A program made the position numbers and the translations under genes. DNA of 41,230 nucleotides from Bacillota bacterium (GTDB lineage Bacteria; Bacillota; Clostridia; Oscillospirales; Oscillospiraceae): positions 1 to 41,230 of the forward strand of contig JAQXNO010000011.1 of assembly GCA_029098045.1 (NCBI GenBank), read 5' to 3'. Below are positions 14,411 through 23,091 of the stretch, piece after piece (positions within the stretch are counted from its first letter, which is position 1; the number at the start of each line of letters is the position of its first letter). The notes under the pieces were generated by a model. That model saw nothing but the letters and a program-made list of their open reading frames with translations. It ran no database searches and was not told the DNA's origin.

Positions 14411-15071
14411 GATCCGCTTCATCCTTTCCGGCAGTTTCCTTCATGGGACGGAACATCCGAAACCAGAGGAAAATGGCAAGCTGCCCCAGCACACCCAGCA
14501 GAAAAATCTTCCACAGGTTGATTTTCCAGAAGGAGGCCGTGACATAAATGCTCAGAAGACTGCCCCAGACAATGCCGGAGATCAGCAGCTTGTTCCAACG
14601 GAAATCATGCCATGCGCTTCTAAGACTCAGCAGCACAATGCAGTTGACGGGGATTGCATAGAAGAAAAACACCCAGTTCCAGCCGGTACCGATGTCAAAG
14701 CTGGACAGCAGCACATACAGCAGCAGTGCCACAAACCACACCAGAATGGAGGAAAGCTTCAGAATAATGCGCTTGTCCGCCTTGCGCTTCAGGGCTTTTT
14801 CGGAAACCTGCGTCATGGCCTTTTCCAGTGTGCCGGGATTTCCGGGCAGCTCATTGGGATCGACCACCAGATCATTGACTGTGATGTCGAACTGCTCTGC
14901 CAGCTGTACCAGTGTGGTCACATCGGGCATGGATTCGCCCCGTTCCCATTTGGAAACAGCCTTGTCGGAATAATTGATTCTTTCGGCAAGACCTGCCTGG
15001 GTCAGACCGGCACGCTTGCGGTAAGACGCGATGTTACTGCCGATTTGCAGCTTCAGCTTTTCGCTGTCCAT
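14403..15071 (-). CDS. XRE-family regulator with C-terminal membrane domain
   Basis: A 222-residue protein. Residues 8-68 are a helix-turn-helix (IASYRKRAGLTQAGLAERIN, SDKAVSKWERGESMPD); after a short charged linker, four or five hydrophobic helices fill 103-215 (for example LSSILVWFVALLLYVLL, YAIPVNCIVLLSL, IFLLGVLGQLAIFLWF). It is a membrane-tethered DNA-binding protein of the type common in Clostridia. It heads the operon that runs down to 10077. Its promoter (15102-15130) has a palindrome over the -10, consistent with autorepression. The signal it senses is unknown. Confidence 0.9.
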   Translation of the reverse strand: MDSEKLKLQIGSNIASYRKRAGLTQAGLAERINYSDKAVSKWERGESMPDVTTLVQLAEQFDITVNDLVVDPNELPGNPGTLEKAMTQVSEKALKRKADKRIILKLSSILVWFVALLLYVLLSSFDIGTGWNWVFFFYAIPVNCIVLLSLRSAWHDFRWNKLLISGIVWGSLLSIYVTASFWKINLWKIFLLGVLGQLAIFLWFRMFRPMKETAGKDEADHG

Positions 15072-15089
15072 AGTTTTCCTCCAGAAATG

Positions 15090-15130
15090 ATACTATCTCA
15101 TAGTATAACAAAATATTGACCTCTTTGCAA
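15090..15130 (-). promoter_or_regulatory. Promoter and operator of the XRE-membrane operon
   Basis: Minus strand TTGCAA (15125-15130), 17-bp spacer, TATACT (15102-15107). The palindrome ATACTAT-GAG-ATAGTAT (15090-15106) covers the -10, as expected for an autoregulatory operator. Confidence 0.65.
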
Positions 15131-15159
15131 CCGCTGTATCGCCGCGGTGCCGAAAAAAC

Positions 15160-15184
15160 GTCCCGACACAAATCGTGTCGGGAC
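15160..15184 (-). terminator. Terminator after ftsH
   Basis: Minus-strand stem GTCCCGACAC with its complement around a short loop, followed by GTTTTTTC. It starts 7 bp past the ftsH stop and ends the gdpP-to-ftsH block. Confidence 0.85.
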
Positions 15185-15190
15185 TGCGCT

Positions 15191-17107
15191 TTATGCTTCA
15201 TTTTCCGGCTCCGGGGGAAGCTCTGTCTGCGTTTCCTCCCCGCCGAAGCCATCGAAGAGGGAAGTGGTGGAAGTTCCGGCAATCTCGCGTCCTTCCATGC
15301 AGGCTTCAAACTGCTCGCCGGTCATGGACTCGTTGGCAAGCAGGAAATCCACAACGGCCTGAAGCTTGTCGGAATGCGCCTGCAGCAGTTGCCTGCAGTG
15401 ATCGTAAGCATTGTTGATGAGCAGCTTTACCTCCTCGTCGATGGTTGCTGCCACCGCTTCGGAATAGCTCTTTGTGGTCTGGTAGTCACGGCCGATGAAT
15501 ACCTCCCCACCGTCCAGATAACTGACGGTGCCCAGCTTTTCACACATACCGTAACGGGCTACCATATCCTTGGCAAGCTTGGTGGCACGGTCAATGTCGT
15601 TGGAGGCACCGACGGAGATATCGCCGATAAACAGCGCCTCTGCCACACGGCCGCCCAGCAGGGACACGATTTCCTCAAACATTTCGTTGCGGGTCATATT
15701 GGAGGAATCGTCCATGGGCAGGCTCCAGGTGGAGCCAAGGGACTGCCCGCGGGGAATGATGGTGATGTGCCGCACCGGGTCCTGAGTCTTCAGGAAATAG
15801 GTGGCAACGGCATGTCCGGCCTCGTGGATTGCGGTGGTCTTCAGATCCCGGCGCTGGGCAACGCGGCTGCGCTTGGCAGGACCGGCAATGATTTTCATCA
15901 TGGCCTCGTTCAGATCGTTCATACTCAGGACGGGGCGGTTTTCACGGGCAGCCATAATGGCGGCCTCGTTCAGAAGATTGCTCAAATCAGCGCCCGTAAA
16001 GCCGGCGGTTGCCCGGGCGATGGTCTTCAGACTGACGGAATCATCCAGACGCTTGCCTTTGGCATGGACTTTCAGAATCTCTTCACGACCCTTCACGTCG
16101 GGACGCCCCACATGGATCTGCCGGTCAAACCGACCGGGACGAAGCAGTGCAGGATCGAGAATGTCGGGACGGTTGGTGGCTGCCAGAACGATGACACCCT
16201 CATTTTTGCTGAAGCCGTCCATCTCCACCAGCAGCTGGTTCAGAGTTTGTTCCTTTTCGTCGTGACCGCCGCCGAGACCGCTGCCGCGCTTGCGGCCAAC
16301 GGCATCGATTTCATCAATGAAAATGATGGCGGGGGCGACCTTCTTTGCCTGATCGAACAGGTCACGGACGCGGCTGGCACCCACACCGACGTACATCTCC
16401 ACAAAATCGGAGCCGGAAATGCTGAGGAACTGGACACCCGCCTCACCGGCGACAGCCCGTGCCAGCAGGGTCTTACCGGTGCCGGGAGGACCCACCAGCA
16501 GCATTCCGTGGGGAATTCTGGCGCCGATCTGGGTGAATTTTTCAGGATCACGGAGAAAATCCACCACTTCCCGCAGCTCTTCCTTTTCCTCATCGGCACC
16601 GGCCACGTCGTCGAAGGTGACCTTTTTGCCATCGGGAACACCCAGCACGGTGCGCGCCTTGCCGAAATTCTGCAGCGGGTTGCCGGCGCTGTTCATCCGG
16701 CTCATCATGAAGGCCCACACAAACAGCAGCACCACGCCGGCAAGGATGATGGGCAGCACGATATCAAAGGGTGAGTCCTCTTTTACGGCTACAAAGTCAT
16801 AGCGAAGCAGAATGCCACTTTCGGTCTGCGCAAGGAAGGTATCGTGCATCTCGGCACGGAAACCGTCCGGGTCGGACAGCGTTGTGGTGATTTTGGATTC
16901 TCCGTTGTAGGGGGTATACAGCTGCATGGTGAGCTGATCGCCCTGCACCTGAAACTCCCTGACCTGTTCCTGCCGGAACAGGGAGACCACCTCAGAGTAG
17001 GGGATGGTGTTGCTTTTGCTGCCGAACAGATTTGTCAGCCAGCCGAAAGCCACGGACAGCACCAGCAGGTAGACAATCAGAGGAACAAACTTATTGCCTT
17101 TTTTCAA
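15191..17107 (-). CDS. ftsH: ATP-dependent zinc metalloprotease FtsH
   Basis: A 638-residue membrane AAA protease that degrades unassembled or regulatory membrane proteins. Membrane helices lie at about 9-26 and 115-135, with an extracytoplasmic loop between. The AAA domain has Walker A GPPGTGKT (206-213), Walker B IIFIDEID (261-268) and the second region of homology ([19 protein letters not shown]). The zinc site is HEAGH (428-432). The C-terminus is acidic ([10 protein letters not shown]). The best start is TTG with AAGGAG ten bases ahead; no ATG or GTG fits. It is last in the tilS-hpt-ftsH arrangement typical of Firmicutes. Confidence 0.97.
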   Translation of the reverse strand: MKKGNKFVPLIVYLLVLSVAFGWLTNLFGSKSNTIPYSEVVSLFRQEQVREFQVQGDQLTMQLYTPYNGESKITTTLSDPDGFRAEMHDTFLAQTESGILLRYDFVAVKEDSPFDIVLPIILAGVVLLFVWAFMMSRMNSAGNPLQNFGKARTVLGVPDGKKVTFDDVAGADEEKEELREVVDFLRDPEKFTQIGARIPHGMLLVGPPGTGKTLLARAVAGEAGVQFLSISGSDFVEMYVGVGASRVRDLFDQAKKVAPAIIFIDEIDAVGRKRGSGLGGGHDEKEQTLNQLLVEMDGFSKNEGVIVLAATNRPDILDPALLRPGRFDRQIHVGRPDVKGREEILKVHAKGKRLDDSVSLKTIARATAGFTGADLSNLLNEAAIMAARENRPVLSMNDLNEAMMKIIAGPAKRSRVAQRRDLKTTAIHEAGHAVATYFLKTQDPVRHITIIPRGQSLGSTWSLPMDDSSNMTRNEMFEEIVSLLGGRVAEALFIGDISVGASNDIDRATKLAKDMVARYGMCEKLGTVSYLDGGEVFIGRDYQTTKSYSEAVAATIDEEVKLLINNAYDHCRQLLQAHSDKLQAVVDFLLANESMTGEQFEACMEGREIAGTSTTSLFDGFGGEETQTELPPEPENEA

Positions 17108-17121
17108 AATTGAGTTTCTCC

Positions 17122-17664
17122 TTATTTTTCATATGCTTCAGGACTGAGAACACCCACAAAGGGAAGGTTGCGGTATTGCTCATTAAAGTCCAGACCGTAA
17201 CCGACCACAAATTCATTGGGAATCACAAAGCCCGTATAATCTGCCTTGACGGTGATGCCCGGCACGCGGCGCTCCGGCTTATCCAGCAGGGTACAGATCT
17301 TCAAAGAGGCAGGCTCCTTTGCCAGCAAATGATTGTAGGTGAACTGCAGGGAATTTCCGGTATCAAAAATATCCTCCAGAATCACCACATGGCGGCCCCG
17401 GATATCCTGGGAAACGTCCTGCTTCACAATCGCCTTGCCGGTGGAAACGGTGCCTGCGTAGGAGGAAATCCACATGAAGTCCATCTGACAATGCTCCGTA
17501 AAATACTTGAGAAAGTCGGCGTAGAACATCACGACACCCTTCAGGACACCTACAAAAATGGGGTTCTTTCCTGCGTATTCCGCGCTGAGCTGCGCAGCCA
17601 GCTCTTTCACGCGCGTCTGAATCTGCTCTTCCGTGAGCAGCACTCTGCTGATGTTTTCCAGCAT
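17122..17664 (-). CDS. hpt: Hypoxanthine phosphoribosyltransferase
   Basis: A 180-residue purine salvage enzyme converting hypoxanthine or guanine with PRPP to IMP or GMP. The PRPP-binding loop is VVILEDIFDTGNSL (E97, D98, D101, T102), the dipeptide region is VLKGVVMFYADF, and GFVIPNEFVVGYGLDFNEQYRNLP closes the active site. It lies between tilS (17-bp gap) and ftsH (14-bp gap), the conserved Firmicutes order. Confidence 0.95.
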   Translation of the reverse strand: MLENISRVLLTEEQIQTRVKELAAQLSAEYAGKNPIFVGVLKGVVMFYADFLKYFTEHCQMDFMWISSYAGTVSTGKAIVKQDVSQDIRGRHVVILEDIFDTGNSLQFTYNHLLAKEPASLKICTLLDKPERRVPGITVKADYTGFVIPNEFVVGYGLDFNEQYRNLPFVGVLSPEAYEK

Positions 17665-17681
17665 AACGAAACCTCTTTTCT

Positions 17682-18923
17682 TTATTCACAGCCGTAGCTG
17701 CTATTGCCGGTTTGACAGAACCGGATTTGTACTGCGGGAAGTGAGGTGGCGGCCCGGTCCAGATTCACCCCGATGCCGAAAACGCCCAGAATGCCCGCAT
17801 CATCGCAGATCACAGGGATGGTGCCGCGGAGCGGGGCAGGGACTTTTCGGTCGATAAAGAGCTTTTTCAGGGATTTGGTACCGCCGGGCATACGTATGGC
17901 ATCGCCGCTCTGACGGCAGCGAATGCGAACCGTGCCCACAGGGTGGACGGTAAAAATTTCTGTGGTATTGATGATCTCCCGGGCATCGCTGCAGTGCAGC
18001 CGCAGATTGCTCCGGGGCTGCGCAGCCAGAACCTGCAGGGTATCATAATTGCGGGTGATGACCACGCCGCCGGGAAAATCACCCCGGGCGGAGGGATTGT
18101 CGGAAAATACAAGGGATTCGGCCAGCTCCAAATGCAGGGCTTCCGGCTCCCGGACGCCGCTATCCTTCAAAAAACGCTCCAGAACCCGCATACGGACGGC
18201 GGGCATGGTCTGACGCAGCGCGGTGACGCTGATGGGATGCGCTTCTGCCAGCTGTGCCAGTGCTTCCTCATCCTGCCGCAGCCGTAATGCCATGGCAGAC
18301 AGATTCTGGGACAGTCTGGGATTTTCCGCCCGAAGCAGCGGCATGACATGGTGGCGCAGCCGGTTGCGCAGAAATGCGTCGGTGTCGTTGGAGCTGTCCG
18401 TGATATGCTCCACATGGTACTCCGCAAGGAAGGCCTCCACCTCCTGACGGGTGATATTCAGCAAAGGACGAATGACATTGCCGCTGACCGGCGCAATGGC
18501 ACCCAGACCCTTCAGCCCGGTGCCCCGCACCAGATGCAGCAGAACCGTCTCCGCGTTGTCGTCGGCGGTGTGGGCGGTGGCGATTTTTCCGGGCAGACTC
18601 CGCAGGAATGCATATCTGGCATCCCGTGCGGCAGCCTCCAGCCCCTTTTTGCCGGGGATCACGTTGCCGGCGCCCACGTGAAGTGGGATGCCGTAGCCGT
18701 TACAGAAGGCGCGGACAAACTGCTCGTCCCGCAGGGACTCCTCACCGCGCAAACCGTGATTGAAATGGGCGGCCTGAAGGCTGATGCCCAGCTTGTCCTT
18801 CAAAAGATACATGGCCCAAAGCAGCGCCATGGAATCCGCGCCGCCGGAGACGGCACATATGACCGTTTCCCCGGGATTTACCATGGAATAGGACCGCAGG
18901 AAACCTTCCAGCTTATTCAGCAT
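17682..18923 (-). CDS. tilS: tRNA(Ile)-lysidine synthase
   Basis: A 413-residue N-type ATP pyrophosphatase that puts lysine on C34 of tRNA-Ile(CAU). The P-loop is SGGADSMALL at about residue 26; family motifs HFNHGLRGEES, ATAHTADDNAETVLLHLVRGTGLKGL and DSSNDTDAFLRNRLRHHVMPLL follow, with a C-terminal substrate domain (PGGTKSLKKLFIDRKVPAPLR). The start at 18923 lies inside the end of dnaB (11-bp overlap) with GGGAG ahead; an upstream in-frame start would run deeper into dnaB and lacks a ribosome site. The gene is essential in most bacteria. Confidence 0.95.
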   Translation of the reverse strand: MLNKLEGFLRSYSMVNPGETVICAVSGGADSMALLWAMYLLKDKLGISLQAAHFNHGLRGEESLRDEQFVRAFCNGYGIPLHVGAGNVIPGKKGLEAAARDARYAFLRSLPGKIATAHTADDNAETVLLHLVRGTGLKGLGAIAPVSGNVIRPLLNITRQEVEAFLAEYHVEHITDSSNDTDAFLRNRLRHHVMPLLRAENPRLSQNLSAMALRLRQDEEALAQLAEAHPISVTALRQTMPAVRMRVLERFLKDSGVREPEALHLELAESLVFSDNPSARGDFPGGVVITRNYDTLQVLAAQPRSNLRLHCSDAREIINTTEIFTVHPVGTVRIRCRQSGDAIRMPGGTKSLKKLFIDRKVPAPLRGTIPVICDDAGILGVFGIGVNLDRAATSLPAVQIRFCQTGNSSYGCE

Positions 18924-20250
18924 GCTTCCACTCCCGATCAGAGAAGGTCTGGTAGGGGCCAAACCACTGCAGCTTCACCGTGCCGGTTTCGCCATGGCGG
19001 TTCTTGGCCACAATGCATTCCGCAAGACCCTTGTCCTCGGTGTCGGCGTGATAGTATTCGTCCCGGTACAGGAACATGACGGAGTCCGCGTCCTGCTCGA
19101 TGGCGCCGGATTCGCGCAAATCCGACAGGATGGGGCGCTTGTCCGTACGGCTTTCCACCGCGCGGGACAGCTGGCTCAGACAGATCACGGGGATATTCAG
19201 CTCCTTGGCCAGGATCTTCAGACTTCTGGAGATTTCACCGACCACGGTCACCCGGTTGTCACTGTTTTTGCCATAGCCGGAGCCCTGCATCAGCTGCAGG
19301 TAGTCGATGACCACAAGTCCCAGATTGTCCAGCCGGCGGCACTTGGCGTTGATGTCCGCAACGGTAACGGAGGGATTGTCGTCGATACGAATGTCGGTCT
19401 GGCTGAGGGCGGCAGAGGCCATGCAAAGCTTGCCCCATTCGTCCTCGTTGAGCTTGCCGGTAACCAGCTTCTGCATATCAATGAAGCTTTCACTGGCCAG
19501 CAGACGCAGGGCGAGCTGCTCCCGGCTCATTTCCAGATTGAAAACGGCCACGGTTTTTTTGTACTTTTTCGCCACATTCACGGCGATGTTCAAAGCAAAG
19601 GCGGATTTGCCCATGGCGGGACGGGCGGCGACCAGCAGAAGGTCGGATTTGTTCAGACCGTTGATCTTCGAATCCAGATCCCGCAGACCGGTGGACAGTC
19701 CGGGAATCAGGGAGTCGGACTGGCTCAGCTCGGTCAGACGGTCAAACACCTTGTGCAGAACCGTGCCGATGTGCTCCAGAGAATCATTCCGCTCGCCCTT
19801 TCGCAGCGCATAGATCTTCTTCTCGGCGCTTTCAAGCATTTCCGCGGCAGTACCCACCTCGGAATAAACGGTTTCCGAAATATCCGTTGCAGCCCGGGCA
19901 AGACCACGCAGCATGGCCTTTTCCCGGACGATGCTTGCATACCGGGCGGCATTGGCGGCGGTGGGCGTGATTTCCATCAGCTGAAGGACGTAATCCCGGG
20001 AATTGTCCTGATAGACACCCAGCTCCTTCATCTTGTTGAGCACCGTCACCGGATCGATGGTCTGGGAGAAATTGAACATGGTGTAGATGGTCTCAAAAAT
20101 CTCCCGGTTTTGCTTCAGGTAGAAGTCCTCCGGGGAGAGGATGCCCACGATGTCTGCCAAGCAGCGGCTGTCAATGAGAATGGAACCCAGCACGGCCTGC
20201 TCCGCTTCCAACGATTGGGGCGGCTGTCTGGTCAAGAGTTCTTCATCCAT
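18913..20250 (-). CDS. dnaB: Replicative DNA helicase DnaB
   Basis: A 445-residue hexameric helicase. The N-terminal primase-interacting domain (LEAEQAVLGSILIDSRCLADIVGIL) and linker run to about 170; the RecA-like domain has Walker A RPAMGKSAFALN, Walker B LGLVVIDYLQLM and the later motifs SQLSRAVESRTDKRPILSDLRESGAIEQDAD. It unwinds DNA at the replication fork. The start at 20250 follows AAAGGAG; the frame is open 18 codons further up without a ribosome site. It lies between rplI and tilS, in the same direction. Confidence 0.97.
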   Translation of the reverse strand: MDEELLTRQPPQSLEAEQAVLGSILIDSRCLADIVGILSPEDFYLKQNREIFETIYTMFNFSQTIDPVTVLNKMKELGVYQDNSRDYVLQLMEITPTAANAARYASIVREKAMLRGLARAATDISETVYSEVGTAAEMLESAEKKIYALRKGERNDSLEHIGTVLHKVFDRLTELSQSDSLIPGLSTGLRDLDSKINGLNKSDLLLVAARPAMGKSAFALNIAVNVAKKYKKTVAVFNLEMSREQLALRLLASESFIDMQKLVTGKLNEDEWGKLCMASAALSQTDIRIDDNPSVTVADINAKCRRLDNLGLVVIDYLQLMQGSGYGKNSDNRVTVVGEISRSLKILAKELNIPVICLSQLSRAVESRTDKRPILSDLRESGAIEQDADSVMFLYRDEYYHADTEDKGLAECIVAKNRHGETGTVKLQWFGPYQTFSDREWKHAE

Positions 20251-20309
20251 GCGGTGCTCCTTTCTGCCTGAAAATGACGGCATTTTTACCCCGTGCGAAA
20301 GCACGGCAA

Positions 20310-20756
20310 TTACTGCTCTTCGATTTTGACGGTCAGGGGGGCGTTGATTTCATAGCCAAGCTTGCAGGTGACGGTGTAGGTGCCCACACTCTTGATGGGG
20401 TCGGCAATGACGATCTTGCGCTTGTCCAGTTTGATGCCGGAGCTCCTTGCCAGTGCGTCTGCAATCTCCTGATTGGTGACGGAGCCGAACAGACGACCTG
20501 CGCCGCCGCCCTTGGCGGTGACGGTCAGGGTCATGGCACGCAGCTTCTTGGAGGTTTCCAGAGCCTCGGCCTTCTCACGGGCAATGCGCTCCTGAGTGGC
20601 CTTATCGTTCATACGCATGGTATTGATGGCATCGGCAGTTGCTTCCTGCGCCAGCTTTTTGGGCAGCATGAAGTTACGGGCATAGCCGTCGGAAACTTCG
20701 ATCATCTGACCCTTCTTGCCCTTGCCTTTTACGTCCTGCAGCAGAATAACTTTCAT
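20310..20756 (-). CDS. rplI: 50S ribosomal protein L9
   Basis: A 148-residue protein. The N-domain [34 protein letters not shown] binds 23S rRNA, followed by the long helix and the C-domain [20 protein letters not shown]. It has standard length. It is 12 bp downstream of gdpP. The 59 bp between rplI and dnaB contain a small hairpin (20291-20306) without a U run, which may mark an mRNA processing or attenuation point. Confidence 0.97.
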   Translation of the reverse strand: MKVILLQDVKGKGKKGQMIEVSDGYARNFMLPKKLAQEATADAINTMRMNDKATQERIAREKAEALETSKKLRAMTLTVTAKGGGAGRLFGSVTNQEIADALARSSGIKLDKRKIVIADPIKSVGTYTVTCKLGYEINAPLTVKIEEQ

Positions 20757-20768
20757 GGTGATTTCTCC

Positions 20769-22745
20769 TTACATTTTGTAGAAACTGTCAATGGATGCCA
20801 CCAGCTTGTCCAGCACATCCTTGACGGTGGAATTTTTGATCTGTGCACCTGCGGTGGCCGCGTTGCCGCCGCCGCCCAGCGCTTCCAGAATGACCTGCAC
20901 ATTGGCAGCGCCAATGCTGCGGGCGGAAACGATGACGGTGTCACCGTCGGGATACAGCACGAAGGATGCGGTGATGCCGGAGATGTTCAGCAGCTCATCG
21001 GCTGCCTGTGCTGCCAGAATACGGGAGGTGGCAGTGCTGAGCGCGGCGATGGCAATCTCCTGACGGTAAAGCCGGGCGGACCGGATGATCTGGTACTTTA
21101 CCATGGTATCCTGAAAATCGTTCTGCAGCAGCAGCTTGACTTCGGTGGGATCCGCACCCAGACGGCGCAGCGCGGCGGCAGCTTCAAAGGTGCGCTCACC
21201 GGAGCGGACATTGAAGAACTTGGTGTCCAGACAGATGCCTGCCATCAGACTCTTGGCTTCAATCGGAAGCACATCGTCCTTCTCCACGGCATACTGCAGC
21301 AGCTCCGTGACCAGCTCCGAGGCGGAGGATGCATAGGTTTCATGGAGATTCACAACCACGGGATTGATATAATCGGCGGCGCGGCGGTGATGATCCACCA
21401 CGCAGACCTTGGAGATGGCCTCCAGCAGAGGCGCAAATTCCACCTGCTCCGGGCGGTTGGTATCGACGATGATCAGAATGCTGGAATTGTCACAGGTCAG
21501 CAGCGCATCCTGACCGGAAATGAAAACATCCCGATATTCCGGAACCTGCCGGATTTCATCGATCAGACGGGCGCAGGCATTGTTTTCCAAATCAATGACG
21601 ATGCTTGCCTGTTTGCATCTTTTCCGGCACAGACAGCTGATGCCCATGGCCGCACCGAGAGAATCCAGATCGGCGTTCTTGTGCCCCATGACAAACACGT
21701 GACTTGCCTGCCCAATCAGCTCCATCAGGGAGTTGGCGGTGACACGGGTACGCACCTTGCTGCCATATTGAGCCTCGGTGCTGCGGCCGCCGTAGAAGGA
21801 GAAATTGAAGCGGTCTTTGATGACGGCCTGATCACCGCCGCGGCTGAGGGCCATTTCAATGCCCAGAGCTGCGAAATTGTAAGCCTCCTCAAAGTTCTCC
21901 GCGTCAATCCCCATTCCCATGGACACGGAGGCGGACAGACCTGCGGGGTTGGCAATCTCGTGAATGTTCTCCAGCAGGGAGAACTTGTCCTCGATGGCAC
22001 GGTTCAGATCCTGTTTTTCAAAGATAAACAGGAAACGGTTTCGCTCCAGCCGGCGCAGCAGACCGTGATAATTGTCCGTCCATTGAGTGATGGCATCGCC
22101 GAGCTTTGCGTTTAAGGTGGAGATTCTGTTTTCGGTCAGATTCTTTGTCAGCTCCTCATAGTTGTCCACAAGAATAATGGCGACCACAGGCCGGGAGCGT
22201 ACATATTCGTCACGGATTTGATAGAGATTGGTCAGATCCGCAAAATAAAGTGCACCCAACAGGGTTCCGGCGGGATCGTCGGCACGGACACAGGAACCAT
22301 AGACACGGTAGCGGCGGCCGTCCATTGTGACATCATAGGGCGCCTCGGTCTTGCGATTGGTCAGCCAGTCCAGCCTGAAGCCGGGGAGTATATCGGAAAG
22401 ATACTGCTCCGTCATTGCATCACGAAAACCGGTGATGCCGGCAAACTGATCGTTGCACCAGACGACACCGCTGTCATCCAGCCGGATCACCGCGGCGGGA
22501 AACGGTGCCTCGCCGCGACTGACGGACTCGACGGTGTCCGGCACGCTCTGAATATAGCGCAGCAGCTGACGGTGCCGGGACTTGCGCGCGATTGTATAGG
22601 ACATGAACAGCAGCAGCACAACCGCGCCTTCAGCGGCGGCAAGCAGATACTGATTCAGCAGCAGCGCGGCCAGGCAGAAGCCCAGCATGACCCAGAAATA
22701 CAGACCGAATCCGGGGCTGATCAGTCGTCCGAGCTTTTTGTTCAC
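20769..22745 (-). CDS. gdpP: Cyclic-di-AMP phosphodiesterase GdpP
   Basis: A 658-residue membrane protein that hydrolyses c-di-AMP to pApA. Two membrane helices lie at about 12-31 and 35-53, a PAS-like region at 70-175, a degenerate GGDEF at 185-320 (SRGGDQAVIKD), a DHH domain with MGHKNADLDSLG (353-364) and VDHHRRAADY, and a C-terminal DHHA1 domain with GGGGNAATAGAQI. The order is exactly that of YybT/GdpP. GTG at 22745 with AGGAGGAGAG ahead is the likely start; a longer frame begins 12 codons upstream without a ribosome site. It heads the housekeeping operon. Confidence 0.95.
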   Translation of the reverse strand: MNKKLGRLISPGFGLYFWVMLGFCLAALLLNQYLLAAAEGAVVLLLFMSYTIARKSRHRQLLRYIQSVPDTVESVSRGEAPFPAAVIRLDDSGVVWCNDQFAGITGFRDAMTEQYLSDILPGFRLDWLTNRKTEAPYDVTMDGRRYRVYGSCVRADDPAGTLLGALYFADLTNLYQIRDEYVRSRPVVAIILVDNYEELTKNLTENRISTLNAKLGDAITQWTDNYHGLLRRLERNRFLFIFEKQDLNRAIEDKFSLLENIHEIANPAGLSASVSMGMGIDAENFEEAYNFAALGIEMALSRGGDQAVIKDRFNFSFYGGRSTEAQYGSKVRTRVTANSLMELIGQASHVFVMGHKNADLDSLGAAMGISCLCRKRCKQASIVIDLENNACARLIDEIRQVPEYRDVFISGQDALLTCDNSSILIIVDTNRPEQVEFAPLLEAISKVCVVDHHRRAADYINPVVVNLHETYASSASELVTELLQYAVEKDDVLPIEAKSLMAGICLDTKFFNVRSGERTFEAAAALRRLGADPTEVKLLLQNDFQDTMVKYQIIRSARLYRQEIAIAALSTATSRILAAQAADELLNISGITASFVLYPDGDTVIVSARSIGAANVQVILEALGGGGNAATAGAQIKNSTVKDVLDKLVASIDSFYKM

Positions 22746-22801
22746 GGTTCTCTCCTCCTGTAGTTTGGCACAATCGCCCAAAATGGCTATATTATTTTGT
22801 C

Positions 22802-22830
22802 ATTATAGCAAATTCAAATCGGATGTGCAA
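22802..22830 (-). promoter_or_regulatory. Sigma-A promoter of the gdpP-rplI-dnaB block
   Basis: Minus strand TTGCAC, 17-bp spacer, TATAAT, ending 57 bp before the GTG of gdpP. Confidence 0.75.
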
Positions 22831-22921
22831 CCAGATTTTCTTTGAAATCCGAAGAAAGATCATATCCAAAGGATTACTCGGCAAATTACAAAAAATAGTT
22901 GTATACTTTTTGTGCAAAATG

Positions 22922-22930
22922 TGTTATACT
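22922..22930 (+). promoter_or_regulatory. rnjA: Extended -10 promoter of rnjA
   Basis: TGTTATACT is an extended -10; a second TATACT lies 23 bp upstream at 22902. It is divergent from the gdpP promoter. Confidence 0.5.
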
Positions 22931-23091
22931 ACTTTTGCAGGCGCCGGGTGGGCAGACCCGGGCAATATCACGCAACCGAATCATGATGCAGGCATTTTCC
23001 GGAAGGAACGGCGATACGGGGCCGGGAATTCGGAAGATGGTTGCCTGCGTTTGTGCGCGTTTTTGCGAAATTTGAAAGGAGTTTATATCAA
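22931..23091 (+). promoter_or_regulatory. rnjA: Structured 5' leader of rnjA
   Basis: About 155 untranslated bases. Visible pairings are CCGGGT/ACCCGG near 22945-22966, a TTCC-GGAA-GGAA hairpin near 22995, and GCAGGCA (about 22988) with TGCCTGC (23042). The last would close most of the leader into one domain ahead of the AAAGGAG ribosome site. RNase J control of its own mRNA through this structure is a guess. Confidence 0.4.

Noticed and set aside
20291-20306. Hairpin between rplI and dnaB as a terminator
   Set aside because: It is followed by GGTAAAAATG on the minus strand, not a U run, and the genes are normally co-transcribed.
20274-22115. Long plus-strand frame over rplI and gdpP
   Set aside because: Mirror frame of genuine genes, with no ribosome site and no family features.
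22985-23010. CCGGAAGGAA resembling the SRP RNA tetraloop
   Set aside because: The conserved internal loop of SRP RNA is missing and the flanks do not pair as in 4.5S or 6S-type SRP RNA.
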